64,000 nt of DNA, from positions 62,558 through 126,557 of the forward strand of contig NZ_RCOG02000022.1 in NCBI RefSeq assembly GCF_009663685.2. Direction: 5' to 3'. Under the pieces are notes generated by a model. The model saw nothing but the letters and a program-made list of their open reading frames with translations. It had not been told where the DNA came from and did not search any database. This DNA comes from Cupriavidus sp. U2. Lineage in GTDB: Bacteria; Pseudomonadota; Gammaproteobacteria; Burkholderiales; Burkholderiaceae. Every line of letters begins with the position of its first letter. Positions within the stretch are counted from its first letter, which is position 1. Below are positions 39,607 to 48,634 of this stretch, piece after piece. The translations under genes and the position numbers were made by a program.

Positions 39607-40569
39607 ATGATTCCGCTTACGCCGCAAGACCTGCCCGTCGGGCAGCCGCTTCCCTGGTCCTTGCTGGACGGACAGGGCAACCTGATGCTGGGCAGCGGCA
39701 GCATCATCCCCGATGCCCGCGATCTGGCGCTGATGTTCCGGCACGGCACGGTTTGCCGGCCTGACGACATGCCCGAAGCCGGCAACGAGCCCGACGCCCT
39801 GGCCGGATCGCGCCTGAGCGCAGGACCGCTGGGCCTGCAGGTGGGAACGCTGCTGCACGTCAAGACCCCGGGAGAGCAGTCGCGGGCCGCCGCAAGCCGC
39901 CTGATCGGCTTTATCGAACAGGGGTTGTTTGTCACCTGGCCGACGCTGGGCGGGCGCGAACTGGCCGTGCGTGCCGGCGAAGACCTGCTGCTGCGCGGAT
40001 TCTCCGGGCACGCTATCCACAGCTTCACGTCGACGGTCACGGCGGTATGCCGCAGCCCGTTCCGATACCTGGTGCTGTCGGCACCGGCCCAGACGGAGCA
40101 GATGCCGGTGCGCCGCGCCGCGCGCGTCCCCACGCGTCTGGCGGCCTATCTGCTCGATGCCGATGATGCGGGTGCCGAGGCGGTCGAAGGTGGCAGCGGC
40201 AACGGCGGCAACGGTATCGACAACGTCCCCGGCCAGAGCGTCCCCGATCTGTCCGTCGAACAGCGCATGGGTGAGGGCCTGGCACGGCTGGGACTGCTGT
40301 CCGACCTCAGCACCGGCGGCGCGCTGGTGCAGACATCGTCCCCCGCCCCGGCGGTGGGACAGAAGGTGCGGCTGCGCTTCCAGTTGCGCACCGGCGCGCT
40401 GGACGCCGAAGTCCTGATCGATGCCACGGTGCGCAGTGCGCCGGGGCAGGAAGATGAGGAGTTCCCCGCGTTCGGCGTGGCGTTCGACGCGCTGGGCGAG
40501 CGCGAGCTGACGCTGCTGCAGTGCTTTATCTACGAGCAGCTGCTGGCCACGACCTGCATGCCGGTTTGA
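39607..40569 (+). CDS. YcgR-like flagellar brake / PilZ protein
   Basis: The 320-residue protein has an N-terminal YcgR-type domain (about 75-155) followed by PilZ with an RxxxR motif (in RRAARVPTR) and DLSTGGALV (DxSxxG), the two cyclic-di-GMP-binding elements. About 40 residues, including a Gly/Asn-rich linker (EGGSGNGGNGIDN), are inserted between them, which is unusual. It probably slows motility or controls surface behaviour on c-di-GMP binding. The ATG at 39607 is chosen over an upstream start that lacks homology. Confidence 0.78.
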   Translation: MIPLTPQDLPVGQPLPWSLLDGQGNLMLGSGSIIPDARDLALMFRHGTVCRPDDMPEAGNEPDALAGSRLSAGPLGLQVGTLLHVKTPGEQSRAAASRLIGFIEQGLFVTWPTLGGRELAVRAGEDLLLRGFSGHAIHSFTSTVTAVCRSPFRYLVLSAPAQTEQMPVRRAARVPTRLAAYLLDADDAGAEAVEGGSGNGGNGIDNVPGQSVPDLSVEQRMGEGLARLGLLSDLSTGGALVQTSSPAPAVGQKVRLRFQLRTGALDAEVLIDATVRSAPGQEDEEFPAFGVAFDALGERELTLLQCFIYEQLLATTCMPV

Positions 40570-40720
40570 TCCGGCATCTGCCTCCGCCTTTTCACCTGCC
40601 CCGATAGCCGGCAGCGCGGCGATGCGCTCACGTGACATGGCATCTCCGGTGCCATCAACGCGCTCGCTCCCGCACTGACGCGCGCCTCTTTGTACCAAAT
40701 TGCTCCAGCTCATGTGGCAG

Positions 40721-40734
40721 TTGCTTCGCATCAA
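40721..40734. promoter_or_regulatory. FNR/Anr-like box upstream of the TMAO-reductase-type operon
   Basis: TTGCTTCGCATCAA matches the FNR consensus TTGAT-N4-ATCAA at 9 of 10 positions. It is 65 bp from the cytochrome start codon. A CATACG hexamer at 40755-40760 is placed roughly where a class-II activated -10 would be. Anaerobic activation fits a respiratory reductase. Prediction from sequence only. Confidence 0.5.
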
Positions 40735-40798
40735 TCATTGTTAGCCCTAGAAGGCATACGGTTACGGCATTCCGCGGATTGCTCAATGAGGTCACCGT

Positions 40799-42412
40799 AT
40801 GACAATGATAAAAAGAAGGTCCCTGAAGATCGGCGCCATCGTGGCGCTGGTTTGTGTCGCCGCTTTCCTGCTGCTGACGGCGCCCAGTGCCTGGCGCCTG
40901 CTGCACGCTTCCCGCGACTTGCCGGACGCATCGACGCCGGACCTGGTCAACGGCCGCACGCAGTTCATTGCTGGAGACTGCGCCACGTGCCACGCATCGG
41001 TCGGCAAGGGTGATGAAACCCTGCTGGGTGGCGGGCGGTCGCTCGACACCGCGTTCGGTGTGTTTCACATGCCCAACATCTCGTCCCACCCGAACGATGG
41101 CATCGGCGGCTGGACGATCGAGCAGTTCATCATGGCCATGCGCGAGGGCGTGATCCCCGGCAAGGGCAACGCCTATCCGGCCTTCCCGTACACGTCGTAC
41201 CAGCGCATGACGGCCAATGACCTGCGCGACCTGTTCGCGTATATCCAGACCCTTCCACCGGTGGCCGGCAAGGTGGCCGATCACGACCTGAAGTTCCCGT
41301 TCTCCGTGCGCCGTGGCGTGGGGTTATGGCGGCTGGCCTTCCTGGACGGCGAGCCCTTGCGTGACGATCTGTCCAAGGGCGAGCAGTGGAACCGTGGCCG
41401 CTATCTGGTGGAAAGCTCGGCACACTGCGTGGAATGCCACTCGCCACGCAACGTGATGGGTGCCATCCCGTTCGCCCGGCGGTTCTCTGGCGGGCCGAAT
41501 CCCGAGGGCACCGGCCATATCCCCAACATCACGCAGGACGAGACCGGCATCGGGTACTGGTCGGTCAATGACATTGCGCGCTATCTGGCAGAAGGCGTCA
41601 ATCCCATCGGCATCAAGGCCGGTGGTGACATGAAGGAAGTCGTCGCGAACACCGCACGCCTGTCGGAGGCCGATCGGCTGGCCATGGCCGTCTACCTGAA
41701 ATCGCTGCCTGGCGTGGAAGCGCCCAATGCCGGCGCTCCACGGCCGAACCGGACCGAGGAAGTGGTGGTGCTGCCCGCGGACCAGGGGCACGCCGGGCCT
41801 TCGCGGCTGGCCTCGCTGGCGGCGCCGCCCGACGTGATTGCCGACAAGGACCAGTTGTACGTGGTGTCGCCGACCCCATTCACGCTGGAAGCGGATGGCA
41901 CCGGCGAAGATGGCAAGCTGCTTGGCGCCACGCGGCTGGCGGTGATGAAGCGCGAGGCCGGACGCTTGCAGGTGCGCGTGGAAGGCTGGCAGCAGGATGG
42001 CTCCGACAGCGCCATGTACGCGCTCAAGGGGCAGCGCATCATGCAGGCCGTGCTGTCTCCGGAGGCGATTGCCACGGTGCAACGCGTCAAGACGGAGCGC
42101 GACGAAGAGACCGGGCAGGATTGGCACGAGGCCCATCTGACAGTCTGGATTCCTGCTACCGGCCTTTCTGCCGATCTCGCGCAGCTCTGGAAACACGGCG
42201 ACGAAACCTTTCGGCAATCGTGCGCCAGTTGCCACGCCTTGCCGCATACCGACGAGTACCTGGCAAACCAATGGATTGGCACGCTCGGGGCGATGAAGCG
42301 CTATACGTCGCTTGACGATGCCGAATACCGGCTGATGCTGTCCTGGTTGCAGAACCACTCCAAGGACGTGGGCGGTGGCGCACACGGCAAAACGCACGGT
42401 GTTGCCGAATGA
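40799..42412 (+). CDS. Membrane-anchored triheme cytochrome c, ADH-type diheme fused to TorC-like tail
   Basis: The 537-residue protein has an N-terminal membrane anchor (about 9-30) and three heme c sites: CATCH (61-65), CVECH (210-214) and CASCH (475-479). Residues 45-305 resemble the diheme part of alcohol/gluconate dehydrogenase cytochrome subunits. Residues about 345-525 resemble the C-terminal part of TorC: an SH3-like segment (VEGWQQDG, MYALKGQRIM) then the monoheme domain (CHALPHTDEYLANQWIGTLGAMK). It probably carries electrons to the TorA-type reductase encoded two genes downstream. Its stop overlaps the torD-like start by 4 bp. Confidence 0.85.
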   Translation: MTMIKRRSLKIGAIVALVCVAAFLLLTAPSAWRLLHASRDLPDASTPDLVNGRTQFIAGDCATCHASVGKGDETLLGGGRSLDTAFGVFHMPNISSHPNDGIGGWTIEQFIMAMREGVIPGKGNAYPAFPYTSYQRMTANDLRDLFAYIQTLPPVAGKVADHDLKFPFSVRRGVGLWRLAFLDGEPLRDDLSKGEQWNRGRYLVESSAHCVECHSPRNVMGAIPFARRFSGGPNPEGTGHIPNITQDETGIGYWSVNDIARYLAEGVNPIGIKAGGDMKEVVANTARLSEADRLAMAVYLKSLPGVEAPNAGAPRPNRTEEVVVLPADQGHAGPSRLASLAAPPDVIADKDQLYVVSPTPFTLEADGTGEDGKLLGATRLAVMKREAGRLQVRVEGWQQDGSDSAMYALKGQRIMQAVLSPEAIATVQRVKTERDEETGQDWHEAHLTVWIPATGLSADLAQLWKHGDETFRQSCASCHALPHTDEYLANQWIGTLGAMKRYTSLDDAEYRLMLSWLQNHSKDVGGGAHGKTHGVAE

Positions 42413-43059
42413 CCATGGCACACGTGGTGGACTATGCACAGTGCGAGCTAAGGGGGCTCGCCATCGACCGCGTGGCGGGCTGGCTGGCGGCGCCTCCAGA
42501 CGAACATGTCGTCGCACAGCTTCAATCAGCCAGCGGGCAGGCAATGCTGGACGCGCTTGCCGAGGAATTCGAATGCAAGGCGGAGGCGCGGGCCCTCTGC
42601 CTTTCGTTGGCCGGCGCATCACCGGCCACGGTCGCACATGACATTGCGGTGTCCTGGACACGGCTCTTCGAGGGCGTGATGGGTACCCCGGCAGTGCCAG
42701 CCTATGAAAGCACCTATGCGAACGACCCCGCAACGCCGAGCGCACGCACGCACGGCGAGGCGGTCGACGAAATGAACGATCTGCTCGCGCGCTTTGACAT
42801 GTCACTGGTGCACCCGGGCGAGCCATCGGACCACGTCGCGGTGGAACTCGCCCTCTACGCGCATCTGCTGCGCCGCGGCGACAGGGACGGCATCGCGCTG
42901 ATGCGTGAACGGCTCTACGGCTGGGTTCCAGAGCTGATCGCGCGATGCCGCCAGATCGATCCCGGCGGTTTCTATGGCGCCAGCGCCAGTCTGCTTGGCG
43001 TGCTGCTCGAGCACACCCCGGACCCTGCACCACAAGAATGGAGTCATCATGCCGAATGA
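42409..43059 (+). CDS. torD: TorD-family chaperone
   Basis: The 216-residue all-alpha protein has the TorD/DmsD pattern (SWTRLFEGVMGTPAVPAYESTYAN; ARFDMSLVHPGEPSDHVAVELALYAHLL). Such chaperones bind the Tat signal of a molybdoenzyme and help cofactor loading before export. It overlaps both neighbours (ATGA with the cytochrome, 11 bp with the reductase), showing tight coupling to its client. Confidence 0.85.
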   Translation: MTMAHVVDYAQCELRGLAIDRVAGWLAAPPDEHVVAQLQSASGQAMLDALAEEFECKAEARALCLSLAGASPATVAHDIAVSWTRLFEGVMGTPAVPAYESTYANDPATPSARTHGEAVDEMNDLLARFDMSLVHPGEPSDHVAVELALYAHLLRRGDRDGIALMRERLYGWVPELIARCRQIDPGGFYGASASLLGVLLEHTPDPAPQEWSHHAE

Positions 43060-45529
43060 ATGCAAGAACCTGCAATTGAGCACGTCGCGTCGTCAATTCA
43101 TCAAAGGGGTACTGGCTACAGGCGCCCTCGCTTCCAGCCCTTCGCAGCTGGCCGCCGGTGCGGCCAGCCCGGCGGCACCAGCCGGCGCTTCCGAAGTGCT
43201 GACGGGCTCGCACTGGGGCGCGTTCTATGCACGTGTGGAGAAGGGGCGCATCACAGGTGTCCGCCCATGGGAAAAGGACCCCAGGCCATCTCACCAGTTG
43301 CCAGGTGTTATCGACGCGATCTATTCACCGACGCGCATTCGCTATCCGATGGTGCGGCGCGCCTGGCTGGAGAAGGGCCCAGGCGCCGACCGCGCCGGCC
43401 GGGGCAAGGGCGACTTCGTTCGCGTAAGCTGGGAGCAGGCGCTGGACTTGGTGGCGAAGGAACTGGAGCGGGTGCGCCGCAAACATGGCCCGACGTCCAT
43501 TTTCGCCGGGTCGTATGGCTGGAAAAGCCCGGGCAAACTGCACAACTGCCAGACGCTGCTGGCGCGCGCGATGACGGTCAATGGTGGCTTTGTCAGCCGC
43601 AGCGGCGACTATTCCACCGGCGCGGCACAGGTCATCCTGCCTTATGTAGTGGGCTCGATCGACGTGTACGAGCAGCCGACTGTCTGGCCCGTGCTGGAAG
43701 CCCACACCGAGTTGATGGTGTTCTGGGCGGCCGACCCGATGGTGACCAACCAGATCGGTTGGCAGGTACCTGACCACGGCGCGTATCCGGGCATGGAGGC
43801 GCTCAAGAAGAAGGGCGTCAAGGTGATCTGCATCGATCCGGTCCGTACGGAAACGTGCCAGTACTTCGATGCGGAATGGATTGCGCCGCGACCGCATACC
43901 GATGTGGCGCTGATGCTCGGCATTGCCCATACGCTGTACGTGGAAAATCTCCATGACGCGAAGTTTCTGGCGCGCTACACCACAGGCTTTGATCGCTTCG
44001 TACCCTACCTCACGGGCAAATCGGACGGCGTGCCAAAGGATGCAGTATGGGCGGCGGCCATCTGCGGCATTCCGGCCGACACGATCCGCGCGCTCGCCCG
44101 CCGCTTTGCGGCGAATCGGACGATGCTGGCGGCGGGATGGTCGATCCAGCGCCAGCATCACGGCGAGCAGTCGCACTGGATGCTTGTCACGCTGGCGTCC
44201 ATGCTCGGCCAGATCGGACTGCCCGGCGGAGGCTATGGCTTTACCTATCACTACGCCAACGGCGGCAGCCCGACGGCAACCGGACCGGTGCTACCGGGGA
44301 TTATTGGCGGGGCGAAGCCGCCGGCAGGGTCCGAATGGCTGGAGGCGGGCGGAACGGAATCGATTCCGGTGTCGCGCATCGTCGACATGCTCGAGAACCC
44401 GGGCAAGCCATACGACTTCAACGGCAGGCGATCGAAGTATCCCGATATCAAGCTGGCCTACTGGGTCGGCGGCAATCCGTTCATGCATCACCAGGATCGC
44501 AACAGGATGCTGAAGGCGTGGCAGAAGCTGGACACCTTTATCGTGCACGACTTCCAGTGGACAGCTACCGCGCGGCACGCTGACATCGTCCTGCCATGCA
44601 CCACCAGCTACGAACGTAACGATATTGAAGGAATTGGCGATTATTCGATGAGCCATATCCTGGCCATGCGCAAGGTGGTCGATCCCGTCTTCGAAGCCCG
44701 TAATGACTACGATATCTTCGCCGACATATGCGAACGGATGGGTACCGGCAAGGCCTTCACCGAAGGTCGCGACGAGATGGGGTGGATTCGGTCCTTCTAC
44801 GAGGCTGGGCGTGTGCAGGCGCGCGGCAAGCGCATGGAGATGCCGGTGTTCGATGTGTTCTGGAACAGCAACAAGCCGCTGGCCTTTCCGATCAGTGCCG
44901 AGGCCAAGGGGTTTATCCGGCACAAGGCATTTCGCGACGATCCATTGCTCAACGCGCTGGGTACTGCGTCCGGGCGCATCGAGATCTATTCGGCCAATAT
45001 CGCGCGGATGAAGTACGACGATTGCCCCCCGCATCCGACCTGGATGGAACCCATCGAGCGATTGGGCGGCCCAGGGACAAAATACCCGCTGCATATCGTG
45101 AGCAGCCATCCCAAGGACCGGCTCCATTCCCAGCTATGCGGGACGATATTGCGCAAAAGCTATGCGATCCAGGGACGGGAACCATGCTTGATGCATCCGG
45201 ACGACGCGAAGGCGCGCGGCATCGCCGATGGCGACATCGTCCGCGTATTCAATGATCGTGGGCAGATTCTGGTGGGTGTGAGGCTGACGGCCGATATCCG
45301 GCAAGGTGCCATCCGCATCTGCGAAGGCGGCTGGTACGACCCGGCCGAAGGCGGCAAGCCGGGGTCGCTGTGCCGGTATGGCGATGTCAACAACCTGACG
45401 ACCGGAATCGGCACGTCGAAGCTCGCGCAGGGCAACTGCGGCCATACGGGGATGGCGCAGGTGGAGAGATTCCGAGGCAAGGCGCCGGACGTGGATGTGT
45501 TCCACGCGCCGCGCGGCGCGGATGCGTGA
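43049..45529 (+). CDS. torA: TorA/BisC-type molybdopterin reductase, Tat-exported
   Basis: The 826-residue protein has a Tat signal (STSRRQFIKG, Arg14-Arg15) and the DMSO/TMAO reductase fold. The probable Mo ligand is Ser189 in SGDYSTGAAQ. The C-terminal molybdopterin-binding domain starts about residue 680. It is closest in character to trimethylamine-N-oxide reductase TorA, though biotin- or methionine-sulfoxide reductases share the fold. It acts in the periplasm with the upstream cytochrome and TorD. Start 43049 follows GGAG. Confidence 0.85.
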   Translation: MPNECKNLQLSTSRRQFIKGVLATGALASSPSQLAAGAASPAAPAGASEVLTGSHWGAFYARVEKGRITGVRPWEKDPRPSHQLPGVIDAIYSPTRIRYPMVRRAWLEKGPGADRAGRGKGDFVRVSWEQALDLVAKELERVRRKHGPTSIFAGSYGWKSPGKLHNCQTLLARAMTVNGGFVSRSGDYSTGAAQVILPYVVGSIDVYEQPTVWPVLEAHTELMVFWAADPMVTNQIGWQVPDHGAYPGMEALKKKGVKVICIDPVRTETCQYFDAEWIAPRPHTDVALMLGIAHTLYVENLHDAKFLARYTTGFDRFVPYLTGKSDGVPKDAVWAAAICGIPADTIRALARRFAANRTMLAAGWSIQRQHHGEQSHWMLVTLASMLGQIGLPGGGYGFTYHYANGGSPTATGPVLPGIIGGAKPPAGSEWLEAGGTESIPVSRIVDMLENPGKPYDFNGRRSKYPDIKLAYWVGGNPFMHHQDRNRMLKAWQKLDTFIVHDFQWTATARHADIVLPCTTSYERNDIEGIGDYSMSHILAMRKVVDPVFEARNDYDIFADICERMGTGKAFTEGRDEMGWIRSFYEAGRVQARGKRMEMPVFDVFWNSNKPLAFPISAEAKGFIRHKAFRDDPLLNALGTASGRIEIYSANIARMKYDDCPPHPTWMEPIERLGGPGTKYPLHIVSSHPKDRLHSQLCGTILRKSYAIQGREPCLMHPDDAKARGIADGDIVRVFNDRGQILVGVRLTADIRQGAIRICEGGWYDPAEGGKPGSLCRYGDVNNLTTGIGTSKLAQGNCGHTGMAQVERFRGKAPDVDVFHAPRGADA

Positions 45530-45572
45530 CGCAACGGCGCATCTTGCCTGGTCTGCGTAAGCGCCAAAGCAA

Positions 45573-45595
45573 AACGCCGGCCACTGGCCGGCGTT
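45573..45595. terminator. Bidirectional terminator between torA and ETF-QO genes
   Basis: The 10-bp stem AACGCCGGCC / GGCCGGCGTT has a 3-nt loop. On the minus strand it is followed by a T-rich run (TTTTGCTTT), fitting termination of the ETF-QO gene; on the plus strand the T-run is weaker. Confidence 0.75.
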
Positions 45596-45626
45596 CTCCG
45601 TGACTACGCGGGGGGCGCAGTGTGTC

Positions 45627-47306
45627 TTACATGCCAACGTAGTTCGGGCCGCCACCACCTTCCGGCGTGACCCACACGATGTTCTGCGTCGGGTCCTTGA
45701 TGTCGCAGGTCTTGCAGTGCACGCAGTTCTGCGCGTTGATCTGCAGGCGTTCCTTGCCATCGTCGTTCTGCACGAATTCGTACACGCCGGCCGGGCAATA
45801 GCGCGACTCAGGGCCGGCAAACTTGTCCCAGTTGACGTTCACCGGCACGCTGGCGTCCTTGAGCGTCAGGTGAGCGGGCTGGTTTTCTTCGTGGTTGGTG
45901 TTGCTGATGAACACCGACGACAGGCGGTCGAACGTGAGCTTGCCGTCCGGCTTCGGGTACTCGATCTTCTGGCACTCGGCGGCCGGCTTCAGGTACACGT
46001 GGTCCGGCTTGGTGCGGTGGATGGTCCAGGGCGGGTTGCGGATGCCGAGCTTCGGCAGCAGCCACTGCTCGATGCCGGTCATCAGCGTGGCCGTGGTGCG
46101 GCCCTTCTTGAACCATTGCTTGAAGTTCTTGGCCTGCAGCAGTTCCTTGTGCAGCCAGCTTTGCTCGAAAGCCGCCGGATAGGCCGTCAGTTCGTCGTGC
46201 TGGCGGCCGGCTTGCAGCGCGTCATAGGCGGCTTCGGCGGCCATCATGCCGGTCTTGATCGCGGCGTGGCTGCCCTTGATGCGCGATGCATTCAGATAGC
46301 CGGCATCGCAGCCAACCAGCGCGCCGCCCGGGAACACGGTCTTGGGCAGCGACAGCAGGCCGCCGGCCGTAATGGCACGGGCGCCATAGCCGATGCGCTT
46401 GCCGCCTTCGAAATACTGGCGGATTTCCGGATGGGTCTTGAATCGCTGGAATTCCTCGAACGGCGACAGCCACGGGTTGGTGTAGTCCAGGCCCACCACG
46501 AAGCCGACGGCGACCTTGCCATCTTCCATGTGATAGAGGAACGAACCGCCGTAGGTGGCCGGATCGAGCGGCCAGCCGGCCGTGTGCACTACCAGGCCGG
46601 GCTTGTGCTTTGCCGGGTCGATTTCCCACAGCTCCTTCAGGCCGATGCCGTAGCTCTGCGGATCGCGGCCGGCGTCGAGCTGGTACTTCGCGATGAGCTG
46701 CTTGCCCAGGTGGCCACGCGCGCCTTCGGCGAAGATCGTGTACCTGGCATGCAGTTCCATGCCCAGCTGGAAGTTCTCGGTAGGCTCGCCTTCCTTGTTG
46801 ATGCCCATGTTGCCGGTGGCCACGCCCTTGACCGAACCGTCGTCGTTGTAGAGCACCTCGGCTGCCGGGAAGCCCGGGAAGATCTCCACGCCCAGCGATT
46901 CGGCCTGCTGGCCCAGCCAGCGCACGAAGTTCGACAGGCTGACGATGTAGTTGCCTTCGTTGTGGAAGCACTCGGGCAGCAGCGGGGCAGCCTTGGAGCC
47001 GGATTCGTCCAGGAACAGGAACTTGTCTTCGGTGACGGGCTGGTTCAGCGGGGCGCCCAGTTCCTTCCAGTTCGGGATCAGCTCGTTCAGCGCGATCGGG
47101 TCCATGATGGCGCCCGACAGGATATGCGCGCCGGGCTCCGAGCCCTTTTCCAGTACGCACACATTGACGTCGCCGCCTTTTTCCGCGGCAAGCTGCTTCA
47201 GGCGGATGGCGGTGGCCAAGCCGGCGGGACCGCCGCCGACGATGACCACGTCATATTCCATGGCTTCGCGCGGGCCGAACTGCTCGACGAGCTGTTGCTG
47301 ATCCAT
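45627..47306 (-). CDS. etfD: Electron-transfer flavoprotein:ubiquinone oxidoreductase
   Basis: The 559-residue protein has an N-terminal FAD motif (VIVGGGPAGLATAIRL) and a C-terminal 4Fe-4S site with four Cys (YCPAGVY; NCVHCKTCDIKDP). It passes electrons from acyl-CoA dehydrogenases via ETF to ubiquinone at the inner membrane. It is a single gene with its own terminator. Confidence 0.95.
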   Translation of the reverse strand: MDQQQLVEQFGPREAMEYDVVIVGGGPAGLATAIRLKQLAAEKGGDVNVCVLEKGSEPGAHILSGAIMDPIALNELIPNWKELGAPLNQPVTEDKFLFLDESGSKAAPLLPECFHNEGNYIVSLSNFVRWLGQQAESLGVEIFPGFPAAEVLYNDDGSVKGVATGNMGINKEGEPTENFQLGMELHARYTIFAEGARGHLGKQLIAKYQLDAGRDPQSYGIGLKELWEIDPAKHKPGLVVHTAGWPLDPATYGGSFLYHMEDGKVAVGFVVGLDYTNPWLSPFEEFQRFKTHPEIRQYFEGGKRIGYGARAITAGGLLSLPKTVFPGGALVGCDAGYLNASRIKGSHAAIKTGMMAAEAAYDALQAGRQHDELTAYPAAFEQSWLHKELLQAKNFKQWFKKGRTTATLMTGIEQWLLPKLGIRNPPWTIHRTKPDHVYLKPAAECQKIEYPKPDGKLTFDRLSSVFISNTNHEENQPAHLTLKDASVPVNVNWDKFAGPESRYCPAGVYEFVQNDDGKERLQINAQNCVHCKTCDIKDPTQNIVWVTPEGGGGPNYVGM

Positions 47307-47739
47307 TGTCTCTTACCCTCAGTTTCTTCTGGGCGGCAATACTGCCGCATGGTGCAGCCCTCTCCAGGCGTGCGGATTGTGGGATGCGGTAATCGTGGCT
47401 CTGCGGAACCTGGGCCGTCCGGGGGTGCGAGGCGGGTTCGACGTATGGCGGCACGCGTCTGCCCGGTGCGGGCGCGGCGGGGCATGCGCGCTGACCTGGC
47501 TATCGGCGGGTGACCGGACCGGATCTAGGCGTTTTTCCTCTTTCCCTTTGGGGACCAAGTTCTTAGAATCTCCGGCATTGTCCGGGACTCGACACCCTCA
47601 GGCAAGACATTTTTTTGAACGACCGTTCTTTTTTTTGATAAGCTGCGGCCGTATATCGGCAGGTGCCTCGCGAGGCGCCCGCGATGCGGAACAGCGGGCC
47701 GTGCCGGGCCGGCGCGGCTGCTCCCACACCGAGGTAACT
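47307..47739. other. Divergent intergenic region, ETF-QO / SDR
   Basis: About 430 bp with no gene seen. Near the SDR side it has T-rich tracts flanking the palindrome GAACG-AC-CGTTC (47617-47628), a TetR-style operator candidate. Confidence 0.45.
47617..47628. promoter_or_regulatory. Candidate operator palindrome upstream of SDR-TRAP operon
   Basis: Inverted repeat GAACG-N2-CGTTC set between two T-runs. The size and symmetry resemble TetR-family sites; the regulator is not encoded nearby. Confidence 0.35.
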
Positions 47740-48525
47740 ATGGGTTTGTCGATCAATCTGGAAGGCAAGGTCGCGCTGGTGACCGGGGCGTCGAGCGGAC
47801 TGGGTACGCGGTTTTCGCATGTGCTGGCTGCCGCCGGTGCCAAGGTCATCCTGGCCTCGCGCCGCGTGGAGCGGCTCAAGGAATTGCGGGCAGCGATCGA
47901 GGCAGATGGCGGCAGCGCGCACGTGGTGCGGCTGGACGTGACCGACCCCGACAGCATCCGCGCCGCCGTGGCGCACGCCGAAACCGAGGCCGGCTCCATC
48001 GATATCCTGGTGAACAACTCGGGCGTGTCCACCACGCAGAAGCTCACCGACGTCACGGCCGACGACTTCGATTTCGTCTTCGATACCAACACGCGCGGCG
48101 CGTTCTTCGTGGCCCAGGAAGTGGCCAAGCGCATGATCGCGCGGGCCAAGGGCGCCGAGAAGACGGGCAATCCGCTGCCGCAGGCCCGCATTGTCAATAT
48201 TGCGTCGGTGGCCGGTCTCAAGGTACTGTCGCAGATTGGTGTCTACTGCATGAGCAAGGCCGCCGTGGTCCACATGACCAAGGCCATGGCTCTGGAGTGG
48301 GCGCGTCACGGTATCAACGTGAACGCGATCTGCCCCGGCTATATCGACACCGAAATCAACCACCACCACTGGGATACCGACGCGGGGCAGAAGCTGATCC
48401 AGATGCTGCCGCGCAAGCGCCTGGGCCAACCCGAAGACCTCGATGGCCTCTTGCTGCTGCTGGCGTCCGATGCATCGCGCTTTATCAATGGCGCGGTGGT
48501 CACTGCCGACGATGGCATGGTCTGA
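47740..48525 (+). CDS. SDR-family oxidoreductase
   Basis: The 261-residue classical SDR has TGASSGLG (15-22), NNSG, an active-site SVAGLKVLSQIGVYCMSK segment and a Pro-Gly after the active site. GAGGTAA precedes the ATG at 47740. It leads a unit with a TRAP transporter and a thioesterase, suggesting a fatty or hydroxy-acid substrate. The exact reaction is unknown. Confidence 0.85.
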   Translation: MGLSINLEGKVALVTGASSGLGTRFSHVLAAAGAKVILASRRVERLKELRAAIEADGGSAHVVRLDVTDPDSIRAAVAHAETEAGSIDILVNNSGVSTTQKLTDVTADDFDFVFDTNTRGAFFVAQEVAKRMIARAKGAEKTGNPLPQARIVNIASVAGLKVLSQIGVYCMSKAAVVHMTKAMALEWARHGINVNAICPGYIDTEINHHHWDTDAGQKLIQMLPRKRLGQPEDLDGLLLLLASDASRFINGAVVTADDGMV

Positions 48526-48634
48526 CCGCTGACCCTTTAGGGGGCGGGGGCGGGCCTAGAAGAATAAGCAACAGGAGAAACGTCTCGGACGGCCAGCTGG
48601 CCAGAGGCGGCCCGGAACCGGAGGCCGGGTTTTG

